Source of the DNA: Acidobacteriota bacterium
GTDB lineage: Bacteria; Acidobacteriota; UBA6911
Length of the DNA: 32,669 nt
Assembly: GCA_016929335.1 (NCBI GenBank)
Contig: JAFGIY010000174.1
Location: 1 to 32,669 of the forward strand
Direction: 5' to 3'
Position numbers and translations under genes: made by a program
In this document: piece by piece, positions 16,783 to 24,966 of the stretch
Layout: each line of letters opens with the position of its first letter
How positions within the stretch are numbered: position 1 is the stretch's first letter
The notes under the pieces: model-generated
Told to the model about the DNA's origin: nothing
The model's input: only the letters and a program-made list of their open reading frames with translations
Database searches by the model: none

Positions 16783-17771
16783 GCCTTATCAAACTTTTCG
16801 CATATTTCCAGCAAAAATGGAAGATCTCCGGCGTTTTCAGCCGCCAGGCGAAGGTTCCGGAAGCCTGCGGGAACGTGCGTCAGGTAAGCTCTCAATCCCT
16901 TTGTAAGCCCCAGATATCCGTAGCATCCCAGTGCTTGCAGCAGCCGCTCGACCGATGCATCCCAGAATGCCCTCTGAAAATTCCCCCAATCCATTTCTGT
17001 CTGCGAAAGGCGATAGTAAAAAGAGAGCAAATCCGTCCGCTCATTATCTGCAAAGCCGACGTAGGGATCGCACAGGAGGGAACCGAGATCATAGAAGCGG
17101 GATCCGAAACGCATACCCTGAAAGTCGATCAAATAGGGTTCGTCTTGAAAAATCATCACATTCTGGGATTGCAGATCGCGGTGCATCAGACAATGCTGAT
17201 GCGACTCAATGCGTGCCGACAGCCTCGAAAGCTCCGATTCCAGCTGCTGCTCGATATACGGGTCGAGATCGATCCGGCATAGAGCTTTGATGAAGTTGTC
17301 TCTAAAATACTCCCGCTCCCAGAGATAAAATGCAGGGCCGCAAGGTTCCATCAGTTTCACGCGTCCGGAAGGGAAGCTCTCTTCAGGCAGGGAGTGCAGT
17401 TTATGCGCGGCGATCAGCGTTTTTTGATATAGCTTCTGCCGCAACTCCCAGGATGATTGCCTGAGTGCCCAGAGGTCTTTGTCGCCGAGGTCTTCCATCA
17501 GTATGCATTGCGCGGATGCATCATGAAGAATGAGCCTGGGAACCGGAATCCCATTTTCATGAAGGAATGCTGCAATATCGGCAAAATAGCAATTTTCAAT
17601 CCGGATCGTTTGATAGCGGACGAGGATTGCCGAGTTGGCAGGAGCCCATTTAAAACGGAAATAGGAACGGTCCGAACCACGTCCCGGATAGGATATAAGC
17701 TCCGTTTCCGCCGATTGCGGGAGCCCGAGAGATTCGCGCGCGAATTGAATCAAATCCTCCTGTGATTTCAA
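16749..17771 (-). CDS. amgK: Phosphotransferase, AmgK-type N-acetylmuramate/N-acetylglucosamine kinase
   Basis: 340 residues, aminoglycoside-phosphotransferase fold. The kinase lobe begins with SYPGRGSDRSYFRFKW; the catalytic loop is HRDLQSQNVMI (His197-Asp199, Asn204) and the metal-binding motif is LIDFQGMRFGSRFYDLGSLL (Asp216). HRD-x-Q-S-x-N and DFQ are characteristic of AmgK, which phosphorylates MurNAc/GlcNAc at the anomeric carbon in the MurU recycling route. The ATG overlaps the stop of the MurU-like gene by 4 nt (ATGA), so the two are coupled. The last residues (IRDLKFEIRD) are encoded by the repeat arm at 16753-16782 and are probably not part of the conserved fold. Substrate inferred from the partner gene; the kinase call is strong. 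Confidence 0.87.
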   Translation of the reverse strand: MKSQEDLIQFARESLGLPQSAETELISYPGRGSDRSYFRFKWAPANSAILVRYQTIRIENCYFADIAAFLHENGIPVPRLILHDASAQCILMEDLGDKDLWALRQSSWELRQKLYQKTLIAAHKLHSLPEESFPSGRVKLMEPCGPAFYLWEREYFRDNFIKALCRIDLDPYIEQQLESELSRLSARIESHQHCLMHRDLQSQNVMIFQDEPYLIDFQGMRFGSRFYDLGSLLCDPYVGFADNERTDLLSFYYRLSQTEMDWGNFQRAFWDASVERLLQALGCYGYLGLTKGLRAYLTHVPAGFRNLRLAAENAGDLPFLLEICEKFDKAIRDLKFEIRD

Positions 17772-18496
17772 AATTCCTCCCGAGAGTGGATCTGCGTTTT
17801 AAGCTGTTCGTAATCATCCACAGAGCCGGCACTCTGCCAGTTCCCGTCATCAATGATAATGCCCAGGATGGAACCGGGGTTTTCCGTCATCCTCCTGATA
17901 AAGACCGGGATTATGCTTTCAATCCTGCCGGGCTCAATATGCCGCAGGAGGGATGTCTCTACTGCATAGATACCGGCAAAAAAACAGGCTTGAACTCCGG
18001 GTTCGTTCCGGATGTGCCGGATGTCGCAGATTTCGCCCCGCTCATTTATATTGACGTTTAATGGAGATCCGCTGCTGCGCAAAACCAGCGTTGCCTCAGG
18101 TCGTTTTCGGGCGTGGAGCTGCATGAGGTCCTGCAGCGGCAGATCGGTAATTGCGTCTCCGTTATAACAGAGGATCGTTTGATCCTGGGCGAGAAGGTCT
18201 TCGATATTTTTGAGCCCTCCCGCTGAATCCATGAGGACCGGCTCGTGGCGAAAAATAATCGGAACGCCACGCCAGTGCAATTCCGGAAATTTCTGCAGAT
18301 AGACTTCAGGGCAGTGATGCGTATTTACAATAAACCGCTCAATCCCGGCACTGATAAGGTGATCCATGGCATAGGTAATGATGGGTTTCCCGCCGACTTC
18401 CAGCAGCGGTTTGGGGCAGCGTTCGGTTAGAGGCCGAAGGCGCATCCCGAGTCCGGCGCCGAGAATAAAGGCGGTTTTAAACAGTCGTCCGGCCAT
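17768..18496 (-). CDS. murU: Nucleotidyltransferase, MurU-type N-acetylmuramate-1-phosphate uridylyltransferase
   Basis: 242 residues. The sugar-nucleotidyltransferase signature is complete: FILGAGLGMRLRPLTERCPKPLLEVGGKPI at the N-terminus (quoted here in parts, GAGLGMRLRPLTERCPKPLL), then FRHEPVLMDSAGGLKNIEDLL and ILCYNGDAITDLPL with the metal-binding Asp. Short length without a C-terminal beta-helix distinguishes it from GlmU and from long GlgC/RmlA forms and fits MurU, which makes UDP-MurNAc from MurNAc-1-phosphate. Directly coupled to amgK downstream, which supplies that substrate. GGAG 5 nt before the ATG supports the start. Alternatives are mannose-1-phosphate guanylyltransferase-like enzymes; the amgK pairing favours MurU. 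Confidence 0.87.
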   Translation of the reverse strand: MAGRLFKTAFILGAGLGMRLRPLTERCPKPLLEVGGKPIITYAMDHLISAGIERFIVNTHHCPEVYLQKFPELHWRGVPIIFRHEPVLMDSAGGLKNIEDLLAQDQTILCYNGDAITDLPLQDLMQLHARKRPEATLVLRSSGSPLNVNINERGEICDIRHIRNEPGVQACFFAGIYAVETSLLRHIEPGRIESIIPVFIRRMTENPGSILGIIIDDGNWQSAGSVDDYEQLKTQIHSREEF

Positions 18497-18547
18497 TCAA
18501 TCTCCAGTTCTTCCCTTAAATCCGTATCATTTAACCGCGGATTGTTG

Positions 18548-18593
18548 CGAATGAACACGAATTATTTTTATGCATCCAATTCGTGTTCATTCG
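18548..18593. repeat. Perfect 16-bp inverted repeat upstream of aceE
   Basis: CGAATGAACACGAATT (18548-18563) and AATTCGTGTTCATTCG (18578-18593) are exact reverse complements around a 14-nt loop. The repeat lies in the 177-nt divergent gap between murU and aceE. Related TTCGTGTTCATTCG-type repeats are common in intergenic DNA of several phyla, so a dispersed repeat is more likely than an aceE-specific operator, although either would sit in both leaders' reach. Confidence 0.7.
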
Positions 18594-18673
18594 TGGCCGG
18601 GATTTTACGTCCACGAATCCCTACACGAACAGCACATCTTGGAACCCGGGCCGTTTTTTCATAAGATACATAA

Positions 18674-21352
18674 ATGATCATACTAAACCAGCAATTGCCG
18701 GATTCGGATCCTGCGGAAACGCAGGAATGGATGGATTCGCTTCTATCCGTAGTTCAAGACAGAGGAATCGGGCGCGCGCGGATTCTCGTGCGCATGTTGA
18801 TGCAGCGGGCTCGTTCCCTGAACCTGGGAGTGCCGGAACTCGTCCAGACTCCCTATATCAATACCATTCCGCCGGAGCAGGAACCTGCTTTCCCCGGCGA
18901 CGAGGCGATGGAGAAAAGAATCCGGAGGCTCGAGCGATGGAATGCCGTGGTAATGGTAACGCGCGCAAATAAGCGCAGCGATGGAATAGGCGGGCATATC
19001 TCGACCTATGCTTCCTCCGCATCGCTCTATGACGTGGGATTCAATCACTTCTTTCGCGGAAAGGACGGCGGCGCCTCCGGCGATCAGGTCTTCTTTCAGG
19101 GGCATGCTTCTCCCGGAATCTATGCCCGGGCATTTCTGGAGGGGCGCATCACGGAAGCGCAAATGGACAACTTCCGGAGGGAGGTAATCTCCGGCAAAGG
19201 ACTTTCTTCCTATCCGCATCCCCGGCTCATGCCGGATTTCTGGGAATTCCCGACGGTCTCGATGGGGCTGGGACCGCTTACGGGTATTTATCAGGCGCGT
19301 TTCAACCGCTACCTGCAGGCTCGCGGAATTGCGGATACCGAAAACTCGCGTGTCTGGTGTTTCCTCGGCGATGGAGAGTGTGATGAGCCGGAAGCCCTGG
19401 GATCGCTTTTCCTGGCATCGCGCGAAAGACTCGACAACCTCATATTTGTGGTGAACTGCAATCTTCAGCGATTGGACGGCCCGGTGCGCGGCAACGGAAA
19501 AATTATACAAGAACTGGAGATGGTATTCCGCGGAGCGGGCTGGAATGTCATCAAGGTGATCTGGGGAAGAGAATGGGATGACCTGCTGCGCCGGGATAAG
19601 GACGGAGTACTGCTGGAAAAAATGAATGAAACGGTGGACGGCACATATCAGAAATATGCGACGGCAAAAGGCGATTACATCCGGGAGCAGTTTTTTGGTC
19701 CGGATCCGCGCTTGCGCAAACTGGTCGATCATCTCAGTGATCACGACCTGGAAAGCCTTCGCCGCGGCGGGCATGATTATCGAAAGCTTTATGCGGCATA
19801 TAAGCTTGCGGTCGATCACAAAGGCGCTCCGACCGTTATCCTGGCTAAAACCGTGAAGGGCTGGGCTCTGGGGGAGGGATTCCTGGGCAAGAATGTCACT
19901 CATCAGTTGAAAAAGATGAACCTGGATCAACTGAGGGAATTCCGCGATCGTCTGGAACTGCCCATAACCGAGCGTCAGCTGGAAGATGCTCCCTATTATC
20001 ATCCGGGACCGAAGAGCCCTGAGATTCAGTACCTGGTCGAACTGCATCGTTCACGGGGTGGATTCCTGCCTCATCGGTTCGATCGAAGCAAGCCGCTTCA
20101 ACTGCCTTCGCCTGCCATCTATGACGAATTCAAAGAGGGAACCGGGCGCGGCCGCGAAGTCTCAACCACGATGGTTTTTGTCCGGCTGTTGCGGTCGCTG
20201 ATGCGGGACGAGAAAATCGGACGGCGCATCGTCCCGATCATTCCCGATGAAGCAAGGACTTTTGGAATGGACTCGATGTTCCGCGAGTTCGGCATTTACT
20301 CATCAATGGGGCAGGTTTATGAGCCTGTGGATGCGGGCATGCTGCTCAGCTATGTCGAATCGAAGGACGGGCAGATATTGGAGGAGGGAATTACAGAAGC
20401 CGGAAGCACTGCAAGCTTTACGGCCGCCGGGACAAGCCACGCCACTCATGGCGAGCCCATGATCCCCTTCTATCTCTTCTATTCCATGTTCGGTTTCCAG
20501 CGGACCGGCGATCTTTTCTGGGCTTTCAGCGACGCGCGCGGCCGGGGATTCGCTCTGGGCGCGACGGCGGGCCGCACGACACTGAACGGAGAAGGCCTGC
20601 AGCATCAGGACGGACATAGTCATGTTCTCGCTTCGGTTATCCCGAATGTTTTGGCCTACGATCCGGCATTCGCATATGAAGTTGCGGTGATCGTTAAGAA
20701 CGGACTGCGCCGGATGTATCGGGATCGCGAGGATATTTTTTACTACCTCACACTGTATAACGAGAACATCCATCATCATCCGATGCCCGAAGGCGTGGAA
20801 GACGGCATCATCAAAGGCCTTTATCTTTTCCGCCCGGCGCCCGCGATGCGGAAGCATCACGTTCAGCTCTTCGGCAGCGGCTCCATTATGCAGTGTGTTT
20901 TAAAAGCACAGGAGCTTCTTGCGGAAAAATTTCAGATTTCTTCCAATGTTTGGAGTGTCCCGAGCTACCAGCAGCTGCGAAATGAAGCCCTATCCGCGGA
21001 CCGGTGGAGCCGGCTGCATCCGGAATCAAAAGCCCGCGTGCCTTATGTGATTGAAGCGCTTCGCAACGTGCCGGGGCCATTCATTGCCGCCACCGATTTT
21101 ATGAAGACCATTCCGGACCAGATACGGCCATGGATAGCGCAGCGTTTCGTTACGCTTGGCACCGATGGCTACGGCCGGAGCGATACGCGGGAAGCCTTGC
21201 GCCGCTTTTTTGAGGTTGACGCTGAAAGCATCTCCATTGCAGCCATACATGCTCTGTCGCAGGAGGGATTCATCCCGGCGCAGGAAGTTGCAGAAGCGAT
21301 CCACGAACTCGGCATTGATCCGGAAAAGCCTGATCCCCTGAATACTCTGTAG
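18674..21352 (+). CDS. aceE: Pyruvate dehydrogenase E1 component, homodimeric type
   Basis: Thiamine-diphosphate-dependent decarboxylation of pyruvate and reductive acetylation of lipoyl-E2. 892 residues, close to E. coli AceE. The N-terminus DSDPAETQEWMDSLLSVVQ is the usual AceE opening; SDGIGGHISTYASSASLYDVG follows; the thiamine-diphosphate/metal motif is LGDGECDEPEALGS (from about 231) to NCNLQRLDGPVRGN (from 261). The second half has IPDEARTFGMDSMFREFGIY and ATDFMKTIPDQIRPWI. No E2 (aceF) or lipoamide dehydrogenase gene follows; the downstream gap is 417 nt and the next gene is on the other strand, so E1 is separated from its partners here. No clear Shine-Dalgarno precedes the ATG, but conservation fixes the start. 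Confidence 0.97.
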   Translation: MIILNQQLPDSDPAETQEWMDSLLSVVQDRGIGRARILVRMLMQRARSLNLGVPELVQTPYINTIPPEQEPAFPGDEAMEKRIRRLERWNAVVMVTRANKRSDGIGGHISTYASSASLYDVGFNHFFRGKDGGASGDQVFFQGHASPGIYARAFLEGRITEAQMDNFRREVISGKGLSSYPHPRLMPDFWEFPTVSMGLGPLTGIYQARFNRYLQARGIADTENSRVWCFLGDGECDEPEALGSLFLASRERLDNLIFVVNCNLQRLDGPVRGNGKIIQELEMVFRGAGWNVIKVIWGREWDDLLRRDKDGVLLEKMNETVDGTYQKYATAKGDYIREQFFGPDPRLRKLVDHLSDHDLESLRRGGHDYRKLYAAYKLAVDHKGAPTVILAKTVKGWALGEGFLGKNVTHQLKKMNLDQLREFRDRLELPITERQLEDAPYYHPGPKSPEIQYLVELHRSRGGFLPHRFDRSKPLQLPSPAIYDEFKEGTGRGREVSTTMVFVRLLRSLMRDEKIGRRIVPIIPDEARTFGMDSMFREFGIYSSMGQVYEPVDAGMLLSYVESKDGQILEEGITEAGSTASFTAAGTSHATHGEPMIPFYLFYSMFGFQRTGDLFWAFSDARGRGFALGATAGRTTLNGEGLQHQDGHSHVLASVIPNVLAYDPAFAYEVAVIVKNGLRRMYRDREDIFYYLTLYNENIHHHPMPEGVEDGIIKGLYLFRPAPAMRKHHVQLFGSGSIMQCVLKAQELLAEKFQISSNVWSVPSYQQLRNEALSADRWSRLHPESKARVPYVIEALRNVPGPFIAATDFMKTIPDQIRPWIAQRFVTLGTDGYGRSDTREALRRFFEVDAESISIAAIHALSQEGFIPAQEVAEAIHELGIDPEKPDPLNTL

Positions 21353-21769
21353 CTTTGGCATGTGGATCCGGGAGCGCCGGCGAGACTGTCTCAAAAGCCG
21401 ATTCAATCAGGCATGCCTTGAACCATGTGGGTCGCGGCTGAAGCCGCGACACGTTGGTGCAAACAGAAGATCAGGCATAAATATCTCTTACGCATGGCAA
21501 TTTTTGCTTATGCAGATTGCGTCATCGTTACCACAGTTTTAACCCTATTGTTGAGTTTTGAGAAAAGCGCCTACCTCACGCCGGTGCTTCCGGCAGGCAA
21601 CCGTGGGACAGCCTCTGAATCCCGGGGCTGCATGAGAATATGCCGCTATGCATTTTCCCATGTCATGAAGCGATACCTTTCCATGATCTTCGTCGGTTCT
21701 CAATTTGGACAAGCGTGGCTTTGACCGGTGATTCGCTTTTGAGGAAGCCTCTGTTTCCAGTTGCGCGGC
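21353..21769. other. 417-nt intergenic region with a perfect hairpin
   Basis: No convincing gene is seen between aceE and the convergent radical SAM gene. GTCGCGGC (21431-21438) and GCCGCGAC (21443-21450) form a perfect 8-bp stem with a UGAA loop. No T-run follows, so it is not a textbook terminator; similar GTCGCGGCTGAAGCCGCGAC units are common intergenic repeats. The rest is unremarkable. Confidence 0.5.
21431..21450. repeat. GC-rich palindromic hairpin (8-bp stem, UGAA loop)
   Basis: Perfectly complementary GTCGCGGC and GCCGCGAC arms enclose TGAA. It could serve as a bidirectional transcript-end structure between convergent genes, but lacks a following T-tract on either strand. Confidence 0.55.
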
Positions 21770-22768
21770 TTAAATCCTCCAGAATGGCTGGGACAGGGAG
21801 CAGCCGGCACAGATCATGCTTTCCGCAGCTCTGTGGTTCCATAGCAGGTGCCGGTAATGATTGATTTTTTCGCCGTTCCAGATTTCCATCAGCGGTTGCT
21901 TCGAGATGTCTCCCACTGTGTCGCGTGGACCCCAATCTTCGCTGCATGTTATAACCCTGCCGTCCCAGAGGATATTCATGGAAGTAAACGGGAGCGGGCA
22001 TGCCGGAATAATCCGGTTTAACACAGGGTGGGCTAGTTTTTTCCATAGCGCAGGCTGCCGCTTCTTGATCCTTTCATAAGATTCAAGCGTGCCGGCGCGA
22101 TTGGTGGGCTCGATGAATTGAATCCTGACTCCCAATTGCCTCCAGTAAGCGGCAAAGTCATTTTCTTCACCTTCATTTCCGCGCTGCCGGAGAAACTTTA
22201 CGCTGACACGAGCCGGCCCCATACGCTTTATCAAAGATAGAGTATTTCCTATCACATGCCTGTGATTCAGTCCCTGGCGGATCCTGTTAAAGGTGCTTTC
22301 ATGAAATGCATCGATGCTTACGCTCACGCTGCTTATTCCAGCTGCAATCAATTCCTCAATCATTTCAGCCGTCATGGGTGCTCCGTTGGTAACAGTCATG
22401 ATTCGGACACTATCGCCAAATACTTTTCGGGCCAATTTCACCCGATCAGGTAATCTGCGGTCGAGAAGGGGTTCATTCTGAAGCATGAAGCAGAGGGTTT
22501 TCGTTTCTCCCGTCGCATGCGCTTCATCGATGATTTTCCGATAGAGATCATCGTCCATCAAGTTGCCTCTGGAGCCTTTGTTGAGAGAGGTATAGGGGCA
22601 CATGATGCATCTGGCATTGCACAGGTCGGTGGTTTGCAGATGAAGGGTTCTAGGTCCCGATAAGCGCGTACGGCGCGTGTGATCGCTATAGGAACGGACA
22701 CTCCTCGTCCATTTGATAATCTGTGTCAGCCTGTGGGAAAAGTCATTCAACAAGAAATTCGTGCGCAT
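21770..22768 (-). CDS. Radical SAM protein with SPASM-like C-terminal cysteines
   Basis: 332 residues. The radical SAM cluster motif is CNARCIMC (Cys50, Cys54, Cys57), inside LHLQTTDLCNARCIMCPYT. Further family features are MLQNEPLLDRRLPDRVKLAR, the TNGAPMTAEMIEELIAAG segment and SVSIDAFHESTFNRIRQG. The C-terminus holds Cys in IPACPLPFTSMNILWDGRVITCSEDW and MICAGCS, the arrangement of SPASM/twitch auxiliary cluster domains that act on peptides or in cofactor assembly. It starts 13 nt after the TIGR04076-type gene and lacks its own clear ribosome binding site, so translational coupling is likely. No precursor peptide was identified nearby. The substrate is unknown. Confidence 0.88.
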   Translation of the reverse strand: MRTNFLLNDFSHRLTQIIKWTRSVRSYSDHTRRTRLSGPRTLHLQTTDLCNARCIMCPYTSLNKGSRGNLMDDDLYRKIIDEAHATGETKTLCFMLQNEPLLDRRLPDRVKLARKVFGDSVRIMTVTNGAPMTAEMIEELIAAGISSVSVSIDAFHESTFNRIRQGLNHRHVIGNTLSLIKRMGPARVSVKFLRQRGNEGEENDFAAYWRQLGVRIQFIEPTNRAGTLESYERIKKRQPALWKKLAHPVLNRIIPACPLPFTSMNILWDGRVITCSEDWGPRDTVGDISKQPLMEIWNGEKINHYRHLLWNHRAAESMICAGCSLSQPFWRI

Positions 22769-22781
22769 AGTAGTCCAAAGT

Positions 22782-23054
22782 TCATTTTATCAGGCGGCGG
22801 CGAATCTCAAATAAGTTGGTCACTTCCCCGTCCGGGCAGGAAACGGTAACAACGTCCGGATTCGATTGCCAGGGGAATGTGCCTCCTGTTTTCAGCGCCA
22901 CGGCAAAAGGGAAAAGAGAGTTATAGGCGAATCCGCACAAACCCTGCGGCGGCCTGAAATCAAATAACCATTCTTCCCCCACTTTATGCCCGGCGTGACA
23001 AGGATTTTTATTGCCTATAAGCTTGATTGTCACTTCATATTCTTCGGTTCCCAT
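22782..23054 (-). CDS. Small TIGR04076-type protein
   Basis: 90 residues, start supported by AAGGAG 6-7 nt upstream. The protein shows the pattern I recognise from TIGR04076: YEVTIKLIGNK, then CHAGHKVGEEWLFDF, PQGLCGFAYNSLFPFAVALK and GGTFPWQSNPDVVTVSCPDG. Conserved Cys19, Cys40 and a late Cys suggest metal or thiol chemistry, but no function is established that I know of. No signal peptide; cytoplasmic. It heads a two-gene unit with the radical SAM protein, which makes it a candidate partner or substrate protein. It lies divergent from the M16 peptidase operon across a 181-nt gap. Confidence 0.75.
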   Translation of the reverse strand: MGTEEYEVTIKLIGNKNPCHAGHKVGEEWLFDFRPPQGLCGFAYNSLFPFAVALKTGGTFPWQSNPDVVTVSCPDGEVTNLFEIRRRLIK

Positions 23055-23093
23055 GGCTTGCTCCTTTTATCGCAAAAAATTAAGTCAAGCCGC

Positions 23094-23099
23094 ATTATA
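23094..23099 (-). promoter_or_regulatory. Perfect -10 box (TATAAT) ahead of the TIGR04076/radical SAM unit
   Basis: TATAAT on the minus strand at 23099-23094, about 40 nt upstream of the ATG at 23054. No good -35 box is found at 16-18 nt spacing, so the promoter call is weak. Confidence 0.25.
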
Positions 23100-23235
23100 T
23101 TCCGATACCACAGACATCGCGAGCTTCCTCTGCTGCCGTCCGGGATAGATAATTCCGGATTCCGGCTTACAAATCTGAATTCTTGTATCCTACTCCGAAT
23201 CAAGTATCTTTATAGGAACTGCTGGGAGACACTTT

Positions 23236-24966
23236 ATGAAACGAACCTTGGTATGGATCTGGACGGTTTTGCTGTTCGCCCCGGCGGCTTGGGCGCAACA
23301 GGTGGCGGTTCAGGAATATGTTCTGGAGAACGGGCTCAGGCTTCTGATGATTCCGAAAAAGGGGGATCCCAATATCGCGGCAGGATGGCTGGCACGAGTA
23401 GGTTCCGTCAACGAACGCCCCGGAATTACAGGTCTGTCTCATTTGTTCGAACACATGATGTTTAAGGGGACGCATGTTATTGGCACAACCGATATCAAAA
23501 AGGACCTCGAACTCATGGGCCGGCTTGATGCCGTTAAGGCGGAAATCCGAAAGGAAGAGCAGGCTCAGATCAAACGTTTGCGATTGGGCCAGATCGACAA
23601 TCTCCAGGATCCGCAGAATCGCACGGAGCGACACAATGCGATGCTGCGGGAACTGGCCGCGATTGAAAAAGAAAGCAAAGCCCTGATTGTTCAAAACGAG
23701 TTCGACAAGGTCTATACGAGTGCAGGCGCAAGCGGCCTGAATGCGGGGACCGGCGAGGATTACACCGTCTATTTCATCAACGTTCCCTCAAATAAGCTGG
23801 AGCTTTGGTTCTGGATGGAATCGGACCGGTTGCTGAATCCCGTTTTCCGTGAATTCTATTCCGAACGGGACGTGGTTCATGAAGAACGCCGCATGCGGAC
23901 CGACAGCACGCCTACCGGCAAGTTCGATGAGGAATTCAACGCCCTGTTCTGGACGTCATCGCCCTACAGCTGGCCCGTTATCGGCTGGCCCAGTGACCTG
24001 GAAGGCCTTACACGCCAGGAGGCGCTGGACTATTTCGCCGTCAACTATGCACCGAACAACATTTCCGCATGCCTGGTCGGAGACTTCGATCCCGAAGAGG
24101 CAAAAAAATTGGCTGACGGCTATTTCGGCCGGCTTAAACGCAATCCGCAGCAGCAACCGCCGGTGAGAACGCGCGAGGTCGAGCAGATGGCGGAAAAACG
24201 CATGATCGCGTTTGCGGAAACGAATCCCGAAGTCCAGATCCGCTATCATAGCGTTGCAGATGGCCACGCAAACGAGCCCGCTCTTGTAGTAATGGGGGCG
24301 CTCCTCAGCGGCAGGACAGGCCGCCTATATAAATCGCTTGTTCTGGACCAGAAAATTGCAAACAGCGTCACTGCCGGCCAGAACGGCATGAAATGGGAAG
24401 GATACTTCCTTCTGAGTGGAATCGCCAAACCGGGCAGCACGCCGGAAATCGTCGAGCAGGCGCTGTACAAGGAAATCGAAAAACTGCAGAAAGAAAAGGT
24501 CGGCGAAAGAGAATTGCAGAAGGTAAAGAATCAGTTTGCGGCGGATAATTTCAGGAGATTGGAAAGCCGCTTCCTTTTAATGCTGCAGATACTGATTGCG
24601 GACAGTAACCGCGGCTGGCAGGCTTTCAACGAGGATCCAAAAAGAATTGCCGCGGTAACGGCCGACGATATACAGCGAGTCGCAAACCTGTATTTCAAAC
24701 CCGAAAACCGGGCCGTTGCTCTGTTCTACACCAGGAAATCGGAGGGCGGCGAGGAAGACCCGCTGCTTGCAGGGCTCAGCGATCAAGACAAAGCCGAAGT
24801 GCGGCAATTCAAAGCGGTTGTGTCTAAGATGTCGATGGATGAAGCCAAAAATATCCTGCAAAAGCTGGAGCCGCAGATGAGTGCGGCGCCGCCCGAAAAG
24901 AAAGCTTTGATTGAGGCCATTCAGAGACTTCTGCAGGACAAAATTCAAAATACGGGAGGCAAGTAA
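23236..24966 (+). CDS. Exported M16 family zinc metallopeptidase (catalytic member)
   Basis: 576 residues with a clear signal peptide (MKRTLVWIWTVLLFAPAAWA, cleavage after AWA). The inverted zinc motif HxxEH is present as His69-Leu-Phe-Glu72-His73 in GLSHLFEHMMFKGT, with the third ligand probably Glu216 in VVHEERRMR. Between these lies a charged, probably helical insert of about 70 residues (about 90-160), longer than in mitochondrial-type peptidases. The C-terminal half is the second M16 module. GGGAG 7-8 nt upstream supports the start. The stop overlaps the ATG of the next M16 gene (TAATG), so the two are coupled and probably form a heterodimer in the periplasm. The substrate is unknown. 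Confidence 0.93.
   Translation: MKRTLVWIWTVLLFAPAAWAQQVAVQEYVLENGLRLLMIPKKGDPNIAAGWLARVGSVNERPGITGLSHLFEHMMFKGTHVIGTTDIKKDLELMGRLDAVKAEIRKEEQAQIKRLRLGQIDNLQDPQNRTERHNAMLRELAAIEKESKALIVQNEFDKVYTSAGASGLNAGTGEDYTVYFINVPSNKLELWFWMESDRLLNPVFREFYSERDVVHEERRMRTDSTPTGKFDEEFNALFWTSSPYSWPVIGWPSDLEGLTRQEALDYFAVNYAPNNISACLVGDFDPEEAKKLADGYFGRLKRNPQQQPPVRTREVEQMAEKRMIAFAETNPEVQIRYHSVADGHANEPALVVMGALLSGRTGRLYKSLVLDQKIANSVTAGQNGMKWEGYFLLSGIAKPGSTPEIVEQALYKEIEKLQKEKVGERELQKVKNQFAADNFRRLESRFLLMLQILIADSNRGWQAFNEDPKRIAAVTADDIQRVANLYFKPENRAVALFYTRKSEGGEEDPLLAGLSDQDKAEVRQFKAVVSKMSMDEAKNILQKLEPQMSAAPPEKKALIEAIQRLLQDKIQNTGGK

Noticed and set aside
18583..18972. An overlapping plus-strand frame at the aceE start
   Set aside because: It shares DNA with the conserved aceE N-terminus in another frame, begins inside the inverted repeat, and resembles no protein.
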